From Fomes fomentarius (taxonomy: Eukaryota; Basidiomycota; Agaricomycetes; Polyporales; Polyporaceae), in the NCBI GenBank assembly GCA_022606135.1, contig JABYQN010000009.1, forward strand, positions 1,947,001 through 2,011,000: a stretch of DNA of 64,000 bases, read 5' to 3'. A program made the position numbers and the translations under genes. This document shows positions 1-13,000 of the stretch, one piece after another (the first letter of the stretch is position 1; every line of letters starts with the position of its first letter). The notes below the pieces were generated by a model. The model was not told the origin of the DNA and did no database searches. It saw only the letters and a list, made by a program, of their open reading frames with translations.

Positions 1-411
1 ACCCGGATGCATCGCCGTTTACTGTATAGACCTTCACCGAGCTAGGATCCAGTGGCGCGCCCATGTTAGCGAGAAGGCTAGTAAGTCAATTCTTAGCAGA
101 ACTCGGGTTGTCAAAGCGTCTCGAGTGGTCTGAAGGTAAGCTACAACTTGTTTCAGTCCGGTTATTCGAGCATTGAGCGCTTCCAAAATTTGGTGCACGT
201 GGATATGTGGCGGTGCAGTCGTTACTGAATATAATTAGCTCTTGCTACCAACCATCAGTACTTCAGTAACGACCTTCTACAACCCACTCTTGCGCGTCCT
301 TCTTTACACCATTGGCTCCAATACATCCAACGATGTGCTACTTAGTGCTGACGTACTGTGTCCGTGAACTTGTTCGCATATCACTCGATCTCTGAATAGT
401 ACGCCACGCAA
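1..411. other. left edge, no gene recognised
   Basis: This is the 3' flank of the first membrane-protein gene. I see no convincing coding frame, RNA gene or repeat. It may contain the 3' UTR of the minus-strand gene that ends at 412. Confidence 0.4.
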
Positions 412-1750
412 CTAGCCCCAGATCGCTTCTACATCCACCTCTCGCGCAGTTCTCTCTCCAGGTGGCACCCCGTCCAACTGACCTTCTTCGCCCGGTGGAA
501 GCGCGATCGGGCCCGTACCGCGGTGGCCACGGAGCCACACCCAAATCGTGGACGCAATTAAAGCTACCGGATGCAGGGCAGTGAACACTAGCACGGTCAC
601 CTGCAGCACACGAAAGGTCAACAAGTCAATCGATGAGAGATGCAGGAGGGTGGTATACGTGCCATGACTGGGTAAGGCTTTGGCTTCAAACTCCACATAC
701 TTACGCAAATCCAAGTTGCAGCGACGCACCACACGATGTCACGACGGATGGCGATGACAAGGAAACCTGATTCGTAGATGAGTGGTGAACAAGGAGAGAT
801 ATACTGTGTAAGATCAACTGACTGATGAGGTTGACGGTTATCACGACTGCGAAGCCTGCCCATTGTCCGCGAGCGTAGTGCTGTGGCTCGCCTGGTGACC
901 AAGTTTTGCCCAGCGTGATGCTGCAGGCATAGGATCATCAGATCACGAGAGATTATCGGTACGACCACCAGACTTACAAGAGGCTGAATGGGAACATCAC
1001 TCCGAACGGCAGCAACATGAACGCCCGGACAGGTGCGTGAATGAAGGCAAGTTCGAGGGGGCTGTGCGCATTGCGTGAGCCTGTGGTACTGAATGTGCAT
1101 CTTGCAGAAAGGGAGCATACCGTTTGGTGGATGGTTCATGGTAAATGAGAAGCACAACATTCGCATACAGAAGCAGCACAAGCAGGATGCCGAGTAAGAT
1201 GGTAGACAGGAGAAACGCTTGCAGAATCTTCAAGGAGGTAAGCAAAGTTCAAAACGACACGCACATATCATGAACATACCCATGACACTGCCCAGAATGC
1301 CATGACCCAATTCGAGAGCATGAACGGGATACCGCACCCCTTGATGAGTGCGCGTTTCGTGTCTGGATGCGTTGAGAATACCAAGAGAAAGCAGTATCCG
1401 ACTTGCAGAATGTATATGCCCACGATGTAAACCGCGATCATGGATGGCTTGGGAGATATCGCAGAAGGGTACAACTGTGATATTGTTCCTACACGATCAT
1501 TAGGAAGAGGCCTGTACCAACGAAGAAGTTATCACGTACCAAGGTTTGGTTCTAACACGAACGTGCACACCATCAAGGTTGCGATGCTGATCAAGAGGGA
1601 AAGAGGAGTGAGGACCTGCAATCTTCACGTTGTCTACGCATTAGCTTGTTCATTCCTCTATACGTCAAGAGCAAGTTGAACTCGCCGAATGAGTGCGAGG
1701 TACTCCCTCACTGCGGGATGGGAGGTGTCGACGGGTAAGTTCTCCATCAT
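412..1750 (-). CDS. multi-pass membrane protein of unknown function
   Basis: Eight exons splice to about 324 residues: 1750-1664, 1615-1540, 1488-1280, 1227-1121, 1088-978, 920-823, 766-669 and 600-412. The lengths sum to an intact frame ending in TAG. The product is dominated by hydrophobic helices, for example around VYIVGIYILQVGYCFLLVF, the leucine-rich run after LQAFLLSTILLG, and near the C-terminus VTVLVFTALHPVALIAS. A conserved-looking polar loop carries AIRRDIVWCVAATWICV. It resembles a family of uncharacterised fungal integral membrane proteins (possibly DUF1774-like, from memory only). Residues 1-25 are polar with no cleavable signal. I chose ATG 1750 because it directly precedes the conserved stretch HPAVREYLALIRRVQLALD; in-frame upstream codons look non-conserved. 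The function is unknown; a transport or lipid-linked role would be a guess. Confidence 0.7.
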
Positions 1751-4700
1751 CTGGAGTTTGTGAAAGTTGAACGGTCGTGACGGTCGTCGCAAGAGTCGTT
1801 GGCTCCATCTCAGCAGCGAGCTCACCGTCGACGGTGGGGCGCGCGATGATGTCATAGCCCAAGCAGGACTGACCGGATCCAGCAACACGTGGCTAAACAA
1901 CGCCGACCCTAGCCTAGGGTCTCAACCTACTCACCTACCACGACTGGCAGTTCAGTCGCCGCCTCACTTGGCAGCATAGAGTCCGATATCTTACAGCCGA
2001 CATTGCGCCCGGTGGAAAAGAACAGTGTCGGCGATATCTATTTGCATCGGCCTCGGCCCTCCCGCCGACTCGCAGCGAGCAAGGGATTACGGCAACCGCT
2101 CATCTCAGACACAAAGTCTGGCATCGCGATAACACGTTTCCCTCCACAACGACGGCCGCCGCCAAGCTCTTGTTCATTTACGGCTACCAACGGCGACTTA
2201 CCGCAAACTGGATTTTCTCACAAGCCCCTGATTTTTGACTCAATATCGTTCACAAATATCTGCACTCGGACTCACGCTTCGCTCCCTGTACAGCCCAAGA
2301 ACAGTCGTTTCTCTCTCCAGAATCCTTCGACAGGGCTTCCCTGCTGAACTTTTCATGTACAACTCTGATTGAGGGTGATTTACGGCTCAAAGGTATGAGC
2401 ACCCGAACTGGACGGCGCGAATTGGGTTGATCACCCACCACCTGCGAACCTTGTCCCTCTCTTCCTTCTCTTGCTCTCCACTCTACTTCGCTCAATTGAC
2501 GCATGTAGGACGCCCCAGCCGCTCGAGTTCTCACTGTCACCCGCGCTAAAGTTAGCGAGAGGCTATCTGACAGCTTCATGATCCCCTCACTCATTGATCT
2601 TTCTCGGCGCGCTTCGCGGGACCCAGACAAGGAGACCGTGCCCACAAGATGCCGCGAAGCGGACACAGAGCGGCCCCCCTTCAATTGAGTGTCTATCTCC
2701 GGCCTGTAGCCACTCGGAACGTGCGGCTATTCATAGCGAAGTCTCTGTGTGTGGGTGTACCATTCAGTGCCATCATGGCCACGTAACACGAGGTAATGTT
2801 ACGTCCTTCGCTCAATATGTAATCCGTCGCTCATAACTGCGCCTTTGATAGTGCCAACGTAGAGTTTATGCCACGCAGATCGTATTCTGCTCTCTAGGCC
2901 GCCGGTGTACGTCACCGTGCCATAGTAGACCCGCCTGGGGTCACGAATAGACGGACATAACCTTGGCGGCCGTTCGGAAACCATTTCTGATGGCGTATCG
3001 TCCCTTCAGGTGCTCGCTTCCAAGTCCGCCGGGCTATTTGGACCGGAGTCTAATAAACCTTCAGTCCTCTAATCCGCATCCCAACTTCTAGAACGGTCAA
3101 TCGTGCTACATGCATTGTCACTACCGTTCAAAATCCGTCTCGACTGCCGTACATTGTCAGGGTCAAGTAAGCTGTCGTAGATCACCCCTTTCCCATGCGG
3201 TACTGAACGCTCCCTTGGCGCTGTCAGGGACGTTGACTACCGGAGAGGTCAAGAACGCAGTTACGTACGTTTGAAACTACTGCACTAAATAATCACAGCA
3301 TCGGAAAAACCGTCTCTTCCAGATGACCTCGGTGGGGCAGCCACCGTGCCTATCAATATTCAAAAGAGGGTGCGCTCTCTCGCCTATATCCGCCTCTGAC
3401 ACATCCCTATCCTTACGCGTCAATAATACCACAGGATCATGCGGCGACATAAAGAAGCGCAGAAAGAGTTTGAACTTGGAACACTCTTCATCTCGGCACC
3501 GACCTACCCAAACTAGGCCGCGCCTTCCACCATGTCTCCACGGCCTATAGCATGCGTTTCGTAACGCCTGCCCAATCGATGGCCCGGCATGAAACAAAGA
3601 GACTACCGCAGGAAGCCGCAGACTGAGGTTCTGAAGCATAGAACTCTCCATTCTCAAACTCTACCTCGAAGTCCTCCATGCTCCGCAGCCTCACGCTGGG
3701 CTTCATGCTCCTCCCGCCGCCCACCTGCCAACCCATGGCGCGCAGGGTCTCGCAGGCCATTCCACGCTGGGCTTCCATGCGCCACAAGCCTCCTGTGCCC
3801 GGGGCCCTCTGGCTGTCGCGACGTCCCTCACACTTACGTCCATTTCCCCACACTGCGGCGCCGATAGACTTCGCGACCTATCTCCCGTATCTCGCAGTCT
3901 ATCTGGGATCCCGGCGCCTGCGCTCTGCCGTTCACCGGCCACATGTTCGGTGTCGTGTCAACAGGATGAAGGACCGTGACCTCGTCGAGGCGGCGTTTTC
4001 GGGAAATGAAACGCGTTCCATCCGGTTAATTGCCGCAGCTCAGCTCTTTGTGCAAGCTACCGATCATGTTATGGCTTCACATACCTATGCTTCCTAAGGT
4101 CGTAACATATCATCCGAATATCGCATGAGGACGTCCTGTAGGCCCGAACAATTTGCAGGAGTGTTTCTTGACGGACGTCTTGCGTTCTCGCATGCGCAAT
4201 TTGCGCGTCCCTCCCTCGTGGCCCTGTCGGCGTCGCTTGCAGCCTGAGCCATGGAATTCAATGCGCAAGGCCACTCTGTCCGAGCCAGAGCGGACTACTT
4301 CACGCTCGCTACGCTCGCCAAAACTTAAATGTGTTCGAGAAGGCCTAGTCAGCAGCCCACCGGCCACGACACGTCTTCGCGCATTCTCACCGTCCACCCA
4401 CCCTGCGAGAGCTGAGGTCTGAGTGAGGCGGGGCGCGAGTGCCCGCCGGATTTTGGGGGCCGTACCTCTGCGAGCTGCGAAGCGTCAGAACGTCCCTTGG
4501 TTCCGTCCCACCATCGACGTCAACGTCACCTCCACCGTCCCGCATTCAGTACTCAATCGCCAGCGGAGTCCCTGCTCGCTCTCGGCGGCCTTGAACGTCT
4601 TCGTGCCTTTCTTTGGTGGCGGCCCGGCGGTTCTCGGATGGTGTGTGGGTCGCAAGGCCGGTACGTAACGGCGAACGCTAGAGAGCAGGCCTACGCCCTT

Positions 4701-5667
4701 CCAACACCCGCCTCTTGGCCATTTATCCAATCGGTGGCGTCGTCTTGTGAGCTCTGCGCGCATCTATGTCGGACTTCCGTTGGAGAGTATCCAAATTCCA
4801 AATTCCCATCATTCTTAGGGCCACCGTGCGGGCGCAGGGACAGTGCGAGCTACTGCGACCGCACCGCGGTCCCGTGTGTGCGCGGGAGTGGAGGGGTGGC
4901 TGACGTTTATCTGCGAGTTCGATGTCGTGGTGCATGGTGACGTTCCGTAAAACTTCGTTCACTCCGAGAACCGTGTTCTTGAGAGTTTACGCACGGTCGC
5001 CTGTTCGCCGTACGCGTATTCGGGGTTTCACCGTTGATGCTGCAGTCTGAGCTTGTACCCGATGGGTGTCAGTGAGATTTTATGCCTAACGGTGAGACTG
5101 GGGCCGCCATGAGCGGTCTAGGGACGGTTTGTACGTACGCATGCGTGTGGTTCCCGCTCCCACCACTGTGAACATTCCAACGTTCTACATACTCCCATCC
5201 CCCAACCTCACGTCCACACGATAGCTGACAGATGCGTGCACGACGCAGCTCCAACGCCCGACTCGCCGCAGATCCATCCCCAGAAATTTGTAGGGCGCGA
5301 AACTCCCTGCAGCTACCTTCACAACCCGACTTGTTCTCAACACTCTCGGCGTCATGACATAACGTCGAAAGATCGATGTGCGCACCTGATGTATCTCGGC
5401 GACTTGACAATTGACATACTTATCCGTTGACGCGACATTGATTGATACCGAGACCTTGCCACCTCTTGGCGCACGCCATCCGTTGTTTGTGGAAGCCGGG
5501 AAACACTAAATTAACAAAATCGGAAAACAGTTCCCGCCAAGCCACTTGTTGCGCGAAGATACAAGATAAACCAGCTGCCCAACCGTCCCCTGGTCCTTCC
5601 CCAATGGCCTCAGATGGTGGATGTTCCTTATGCAGGAACATATTGCGGTCGACGTTACTACAGACAT
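1751..5667. other. 3.9 kb stretch without a recognisable gene
   Basis: Only short overlapping open frames occur on both strands, none with a motif I recognise and none with a convincing exon chain. A short imperfect direct repeat (cacgctgggcttc(c)atgc) occurs twice near 3695-3785, about 70 bases apart. The stretch should include the promoter of the gene at 412-1750 and the 3' UTR of SURF4. It could hold an unrecognised lineage-specific gene, a non-coding transcript or decayed transposon sequence. Confidence 0.35.
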
Positions 5668-6937
5668 CTAGTACGTCTTCTTCTTCTCGTCCACAGACAG
5701 ACCGCCTGCAGTCCGATGAGGATACGTTCGCATAGGTCGAAAGTAAGTAGCACGTACCGGGGCCCATGTTGACAAGAAGGATAAGACCACCGACAATCGC
5801 TACATTCTGGTGTTAATTATACGCCACAGGTCAAGAAGAGTATTAACGAACATAGCGTCTGGAAGAAGTCGTATCTGCAACAGTCATCAGTACGCATATC
5901 CGGCTTCATCGAAAGAATGCTCACTTGAGGAAGTCGCGCTGCGGGTGCGCCGAGTGAATACTCCACCAGTTGTTGATGAAGACGTTGAAGATGCTGAGCG
6001 TGCAAACCAGGAACGCCGCGGACCACTTCGCCTTGAAGCCGACTGCAACCATGATGCACGCCGCAAGCCCAATCACCGAGACGAAAAGTCGTGCGATGCT
6101 CCACTGTCCCCGGAGGATAAATCCGATGAAGAGGAAGATGAGCAGGACACGCCCCGCGAGAAGGAAGCTACGAACATATATGAGGTCACGTGCTTGATCA
6201 TTAGCAGGAATCCTCCCAGACTTACTATTTCTTGCGGTCATTCTCAGAGAGGGTGGGAAGACCAGCGAAGAGCTTTTTGCGTGTGTACATTGAGTCGCTG
6301 AAAACCATCAAGAGACCACCAATGACACTCAGGTTGCGGAGGAAGAAGTTGAGGTCGAAGATGAGGCCATAACCGAACGCTTGGATGACGACGACACCCA
6401 GAAGACCGCCGACCGCATATTCGGTGTACTTCTTCGTAATAACCGCTCCTGAACCGACGAGCATAGTCTGCGATACATCAGGACAAGCTTGCGGAACGGC
6501 TGTAATTGCCAGCAAGGCGAGATACGCACAATCACGTTAATGATCAGGAACATATGCGAGATGCCCCACGGGAAGTGACGATGTCTGCATTGCAAGATTG
6601 ACAGAAGTCCATATAGCTTCGCATATATGATGCCACGTCTGCACTCACCTCTGGAGATACCAGATTTGGTCGCCCCATTGCGTTACGATGCGCAGCGAGT
6701 CCTCCAAGAATGTGCCAACAATCAAGAACCGGCCAATGGCTGGCAAGTGGGGCCTGAGGGGTTGGGAGTAGATGTCGACGTAGTCCTCGACCTGGCGGGC
6801 GAATACGCGGAGCTTCTCTGCGGGGTCGTCGGGATTTGCGGCTCTGTAGCCCGCGGAAGGTCGTGAGTTTGCGAAACCATGGGGTCGGGGTTGTAGCCTC
6901 CAGAGGCTGGGCGAGCAATGTTGATGCGGGCAGACAT
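5668..6937 (-). CDS. ERV29: SURF4/ERV29-type ER cargo receptor
   Basis: This is an ER-Golgi membrane receptor that loads soluble secretory cargo into COPII vesicles. Exons downstream of the first are 6584-6530, 6467-6226, 6167-5925, 5874-5852, 5799-5758 and 5705-5668. They give the family core: RPHLPAIGRFLIVGTFLED, HRHFPWGISHMFLIINVI, LAGRVLLIFLFIGFILRG, VGFKAKWSAAFLV, KYDFFQTLSIVGGLILLVN and MGPGGLSVDEKKKTY. The protein ends in a dilysine ER-retrieval signal (KKTY), as in human SURF4 (KKEW). The first exon starts at ATG 6937 but changes frame between 6878 and 6815. Either a 62-nt intron (6877-6816, weak donor GTTTCG, acceptor GCAGAG) restores the frame, giving about 289 residues, or there is a real or assembly frameshift. 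The skipped part encodes the plausible family sequence ANPDDPAEKLR in the downstream frame, so the second option stays open. Confidence 0.9.
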
Positions 6938-7359
6938 GGCAGACGAAGTGAAAGAGAGAAAGAGGTCGAGATGAGAGAAAGTCGACGGCGCGCGGACAAC
7001 TTGACGGCGACGTGGCGAAGACCCGTGGGAAAGTGGATGCAGCGTCCTTTGCGCTGCCTTTCCCATCACCACATCATCCAATCATCCACATGAAACCCCT
7101 TTGACGACCACGCCGGCCATGGATCCCAGCCTCAGCACATCGCCTCGCGCCTCATCTGTTCGCAACACTCACCACTAATTTTTTCGAGCTTTGATGAGCT
7201 TCAGAGGACCGTTTTGAGAGCGTGGGGAGGAACGCACGTGATTGATCCACCAGCGTCTGCTGCGACGCGTCCACGTATACACGCGAGGCGCGACGCGACG
7301 CGGTTCGTCGTCATTGTCGTCACTTCTCTCCAACTTCCGAACTTCCCGTCCCCGTCTTC
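6938..7359. promoter_or_regulatory. divergent promoter, SURF4 / MUTYH
   Basis: These 422 bp separate two start codons pointing away from each other, so both promoters must lie here. A single ACGCGT (7265-7270) matches the MluI cell-cycle box bound by MBF in yeasts, 90 bp upstream of the DNA-repair gene. One copy can be chance in GC-rich sequence (the surrounding stretch is rich in gcgacgcg). No TATA box is obvious. Confidence 0.5.
7265..7270. promoter_or_regulatory. possible MCB (ACGCGT) box
   Basis: This palindromic ACGCGT lies 90 bp upstream of the MUTYH start. In yeasts this hexamer recruits MBF to G1/S genes, including repair genes. It is a single copy, so the support is weak. Confidence 0.25.
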
Positions 7360-10038
7360 ATGACACGAAAACGCAAAACTGAGCTCGACGAAGATAATAG
7401 CAGCGAGGACGCGTCATATGAGCCCAAACGAGCCAAACATGCTGATGACGACTGGAAACCACAGCGAAAGGGAAGGAAGGCGGCTGTCAAGGGCAAAGGC
7501 AAGAGACGCGACACCGGAGATCTGGGAGAGCTTGAGGGCTCGAGTCCTCATCCAGTCTCTCTCCACGCGATCGCAAATCCAGCACCGCTACGGAAGGCTC
7601 TTCTCGACTGGTACGAGGGCGTGCATGCGTCTCGAGGGATGCCCTGGCGAAAGCCATATGTTCATTCCTGGGATGCTGAGCAGAAAGCTCAACGCGCCTA
7701 TGAGGTATGCAGCTATGTACTCGCTGACCTTGTGAGTCTTGACGGAGCTCGCAGCACCTGTTCGTTAGGTATGGGTTTCAGAAATCATGCTACAGCAGAC
7801 ACAGGTGGCGACTGTAATCCCTTACTACAACAAGTGGATGGAGAAGTGAGTCTTCGAGAATCTTTCTATGCACGTCTTGCTGCTATGACACTGACCTGAG
7901 CGTCCTAGGTTTCCGACCCTTCCAGACTTGGTGAGCTGAACCATTAGATAGATTAACTTGCCACCCAGCGCTCACTTTTGTGTTTCCAGGCGTCTTCGGA
8001 CATCGACACGGTCAACGGTCTATGGAAAGGCCTCGGCTACTACTCGCGTGCAGCACGGCTCCTAAGCGGTGCCCAGAAAGCCGTCGCAGAATTCGGAGGT
8101 CGCCTGCCAGATAACGTACAAGACATGGAGAACAAAATCCCCGGCATCGGGCGGTACAGCGCAGGGGCCATATGCTCCATCGCGTACAACCACTGCGTTC
8201 CTGTCGTGAGTACCCATTCAACTCGTATTTCCGGGTCGGGCACCCCAATAAGGGGACAAGGCCACTGGCCGGCGACCGGCCTTGACGGCTATCCCATCTC
8301 CTGCATCAGCTTCCCGAGACCTCCCGGGTTCCAGCTGCACCCCGTCATGATTTCTTGAGGCTCAACACTTGATGCAGGAACGAGTACTGACGCGCGCTTC
8401 GCTTTCTTTTCTCAGCTGGACGGGAACGTCCATCGGCTCCTAAGCCGCCTCCTGGCGCTCCACGCCCCGCCGAAGGCGAAGCAGACTCTGGACGTCCTCT
8501 GGGGAGGTGCAAGCGCATTCGTCAAGAACGCCGACCGTCCAGGTGATGTGAACCAGGCGCTGATAGAGCTTGGATCAACCGTCTGCAAGGTACGCGAGCC
8601 GTCCTGCGGCGCCTGTCCGCTACAGCGCGGGTGCGCGGGATACCAGCGACAGCAGCAGCAGCATGAGACCGACCGGCAAGGCGCAGGATCGCTTGCACAC
8701 AAGGTGAGCTGTATTTCGTCCGAGATTTCCCCTGGTGCGCCGTCGCTAGAAGTGCTGACCGGTGGGGTGCATCAAGGGTGCAAAATATGCGACACCGACG
8801 ACCTCACCTGCTGGTCACGCGCTCTCGGACATCGAGGAGCTCTGCATGTTGTGCGAGCCGCTTCCGGTAGGGAGCCCTGTCATGGCGTACCCTATGAAGG
8901 CAGAGAAGAAGAAAGCGAGGGAGGAGCTTGACGTAGTGAACGTTATCGAGTGGCGGCGAAGTCCCACAGACGCGCGCTGGTTCCTCCTCGTTCGGCGGCC
9001 AGAGGGAGGTGAGTGATCTGTGGCGTCATCTGAAAGTGAAGGTGGACCACGTCCATGGTACACTGGGAGAGGCTGAGAGCGATGAGTTCGGACATTCGCA
9101 AACACTCCCATAGGACGGTGTTTTGAGAATAGAGGCTTGTGCATCTTCCTCGCCTAGATGCGCATCACGTATCTGCATCCTCCCGTGACCCATGGTTTGC
9201 GTCTAGATTCGTGGCTGATGCAAACGGTCGCTGAATATGCTTCCGCGCTCGCAGGGCTTCTCGCAGGCTTGCACGAATTTCCCACCGCCCCAAACGTTCC
9301 CGCGACCACAAGGCCCTCTGCGCAAAACACGATCGCACACACGCTGCTCTCTGTGCTTCTGGCCTCCCCGCCACTGACACGTTGCTCTCGCTCCGCTATC
9401 CCATCGGACGACCAAGCCCAGATCACCACCCATCGCCGCCCCTCGGCCTCCACCAAATCTTCCAGCGCAAGGTCCGGATCGGAGAGCTCTGATGCCAATG
9501 CCGTGCGGGTGGTGAAGATAGTGCCGGCTGGGGACGTTCTGCACGTTTTCTCTCACATCAGAAAAACGTACCGGGTCCAATGGGTCGTCCTCGAGGGTGG
9601 CTCCAGCGACGAGCCTCCTCCGCTCGTCCGGAGCCCTGAGTTAGGGGACGGGGTCGGAACCGGAGAGGCTAAGCCGAAGACGTGTAAAGGCACCGCGTCG
9701 CGGAAGAACGGCACCACCCCTGGCGCGAAGACGAAAGGGCAAAGCCCGAGCACACCGACGCAGACGACGCAGTGGGTGCACCTGGACGCCGTAGCCGACG
9801 CCAAGTGAGTGCGTTCTTCTCTGCTCATTCTCCATGTCCCGGAGTGCCGGCCGTGTGCTGATGGATGGCTTCTTCTGCGTTTTTTCGCGGCGTGGCGACG
9901 CCTTTAATCTGTTGCTGTCTTGCCTGGCGTAGCATCGGCACGGGTGTTATGAAAATATGGCGTCAGGTGCGCACCCTCTGGGAAGACGTCTCCGCCGCCG
10001 AGGACGTTGGCGAGAGTGAAGGCGGCTGCGACGATTGA
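7360..10038 (+). CDS. MUTYH: adenine DNA glycosylase (MutY/MUTYH)
   Basis: This base-excision repair glycosylase removes adenine mispaired with 8-oxoguanine, in the nucleus and/or mitochondria. Eight exons give 611 residues: 7360-7704, 7769-7845, 7909-7930, 7990-8205, 8416-8703, 8777-9008, 9255-9804 and 9933-10038. In order: a basic N-terminus with nuclear-localisation-like KKR/RKR clusters; the MutY signature VSEIMLQQTQVATVIPYY with the catalytic Glu; the helix-hairpin-helix IPGIGRYSAGAI; the catalytic Asp in LDGNVHRL; a [4Fe-4S] site CKVREPSCGACPLQRGC (C-X6-C-X2-C-X5-C); and a Nudix-like C-terminal domain (RWFLLVRRPEGGLLAG, then HVFSHIRKTYRVQW). The domain is enlarged by a low-complexity insertion rich in Thr/Lys/Pro/Ser before the final helix VMKIWRQVRTLW. 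All catalytic and cluster residues are present. The introns at 8206-8415 and 9009-9254 are unusually long for this window. Confidence 0.96.
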
Positions 10039-13000
10039 CTGCTGTTGGGTCCTGCTTGCGGCCCCGCATGCGCATGCGCAGTACTTTGTTCCAGCGGTCT
10101 CACGAGGACGCATCGGGCATTATACGATTATCTTTCTTGGATTTCAAAACTCAACGTTTATCAATATTTCGTTAGTGCGACGACTGTGCACATGGCGTAA
10201 GATGGCGTTCCGACACGTCGGGGACGTCACAAGGGATTGTCGCCCGTCGCGAAAGTCTAAATCTGCGGCGTGATCATCTCATGGCGGCAGATTTTAGAGT
10301 CTTTTAGAGTATACACGGCCCCCGCAGCGGGCAACGGGAGCGGTGGCGGGCCACCACCAGAAGCCTATTATCGGGAAGTCATATTCAACTGCGGCTGGAA
10401 GGCCGCATCGGGAGACGGTAATGACACCAATTAAACTATATCTGGTATTTTTTGCCGACGTGGTGAAGGACGCTCCTGACTCGCCGTGCGGGCCACACTG
10501 ACGGCCGATAATACATGGCCCTTGTTCAGGTTCTCAAAAAGGCCGTCAACGTTGGATGCCATAAGCGTGTGCGCATACTGCGATTGATTGCATCTGCTCC
10601 ATATGTTCTCTGCGGCCCGTGCAATTTACGGCTCTCAAGGTGGCTGAAGGCTGACCCTATGACGTGCCAATGTTCTTGTTTTTGACCGCCACCGATCTTG
10701 CCCCGGCTCCAGGGGCGGTGGCCGGTAAGTTGGGAACATGGTGGCACTCCGCATACAATCATCTTCATCACTTCGGGGACAACGTGTTCAGTGGCATTCA
10801 CGACACGGATCCGGTGACTGTGCCACGGTGGCTTACGAATTGTTGACACGGGCGTGTGTCCCGCGTTGGTGTTGGGGGCGTGGGTACCCGTCGATATATA
10901 TCGGACTCGCCTGTCGCAGCCAGATCTGAGGCGGCAGGCGAGGGAGGCATGAGGACCCTGAGCTAGCTGAACGCGGAGTCGCGACTAAGTAAGTATGTAC
11001 ATAATACTGACTCGAACAATTGCAACCCACAACCATCCCTCGGGCGCGCGCGCGCGCTAAGTCCGAGTGCACAAGACCGACTGTGCATGTGTCCACTAGA
11101 CACGGAACCCTTCCTTCAGTGCCTTCAGGCGAGCACACTCAGACTGGTCCGCGAACGTCACAATATCTCATTGTTCTTATCGCGGACGCACGCGCAAGGT
11201 TCAGCCCTTTTTTCGCCTCGCCACCGCCGCCACTTTCGCCATCGCGCGGCACCAGTGCAGGGATCCAGAGTCAGATGGCCCCCAGATCGACGCGAGCAGG
11301 TACTCTCCGACGCAGACCGGCGGTGTGCCTTCCGACCGTCGACGAGCCGCCGACGCCGCCACCCGAGGTGGAGTAGTGACAAGCTAGCCGTAAGCAAATA
11401 TAAAATCATTCAAATTGCTTGTTGTACTGCACACCAGTGCATATATACCCTGCACATCCGAGTCACCGTCCTACATATCCGCACATTCAGCGCGGGGAGA
11501 CCAAACGACGCAGAAATCACCTGCATGACTATGTACAGTCGTTAGCCTGAAATCACTAGTACTACTGATCAGAGTGATGTCGATGAAGCCGAGAGGTCCG
11601 ACTCGAACGGTGCTCGTCAGGGCGCCCTCCCGCGGCCACCGTCCGCAGCCGGGTCGATAGAGTGGGCGATCCCGATCCGCTGGCGTTCCACACAGTCCGA
11701 ACACCACCAAGCGCCAAACCTTCCCGACGGCATCTTCTCCAGTCTCGACTCGAACTGCAACGCCACCACTGCCAGTATGTACTGGGCCCGATCGAGCTCT
11801 CGAGCTTGGATTGAACGTTAATTGGGATCCGAGTCCCCCGACTGAAACTTCGGGTCTACAGCCCCCGCTGTGCATATGCCATGGACGGACGCTTGTACAA
11901 TCGCTACTAGGACGTCGACGTGATTCGCCGTCGTTCGTGCCCATGCACAGCGATCAAATAGGTATAGTACCTCCGACGTTGTTTCAGTTCTGCGATGTCC
12001 CAGCGCGGGCCCGGCGTCGTCGGTCCTATGGGCTCCATGCAGATCGCCGCTCGGGATCCACACGGTGGACCGGTCAAGCCGTCATCGTGCACATGGCACA
12101 ACCCCAAAAGGCGCGTCGGGAGTTTTCATAACAGCCAGCAAAAAGTTCATGCACTTTGCCTGCCAATCCTGCCAATCGAATTGTCATGAAGTGGAGCGCG
12201 GACAGCAATGGGGTGGGAGGGCATCCCTGGGTGAAATACAGGCCCGGCTAAGGGGCGGGGGTATGGTAGGTGTACATTTTGTAGGGTACAATCGACGACT
12301 AGCTAGCGGCAAGTCCGTAGACGCGAGACAAGTACTGAAATCTCGACAGTAGGTGGAGATTGGGGATTGGAAATGATGCAAGGCAGGAAAGTGGGTATGC
12401 GGATCGTGAGCCAGAGACAGACAATGGTTGTATACGATGAGGAACGCGGACGAGTAGCCGTACATAGGCTGAGAATGAAGGGAGCAGTGAGGAGAGGATG
12501 CAGACTTGGAATGCAATGCGGAAGCATGAGAGGATAGTGGAGCAAGTGCAGAACACGAATCATGAATCAGGAACGCGAAGCGACGGAAGGGAACGGGTGA
12601 AAGGCGATCATGGCATGACAGGCACAAGGCATGGAAGATGGAACGCACACTAGATAGGAATGAGGGGGATGGGTATAGTTCAGGTGGGACGTCGTTCGGG
12701 GTCGTGGCAGGGGGCGTGTAGGGGTGCGAGAGTGTAAGGTGCAAGTGCAAAGGGGGACAATAAATAGTGAGCGTCCTAAAGTACAGAGTGGCACGAAGGG
12801 TCGTAGAGCAAGACATCTCAGCTTCGGAATTCAGATAACGGTGCCCACGAGCCGTCTGTCGTCCAGATCGAGATTCGAAGGGCTGTATTGTGCGTATTGC
12901 GCGCGCGCGAACGCTAGCGTCGCAAAAATGGGGTGGGTGCTCCGATTGGCAGAGCCGTCTGATGAGGGCGCATAGGCCACACGCGTCTTCAATATTTTGC

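Noticed and set aside
12895..12912. Alternating gc tracts (also near 11045 and 53150) as Z-DNA or a functional repeat
   Set aside because: They are short (about 10-14 nt) and common in GC-rich fungal DNA.
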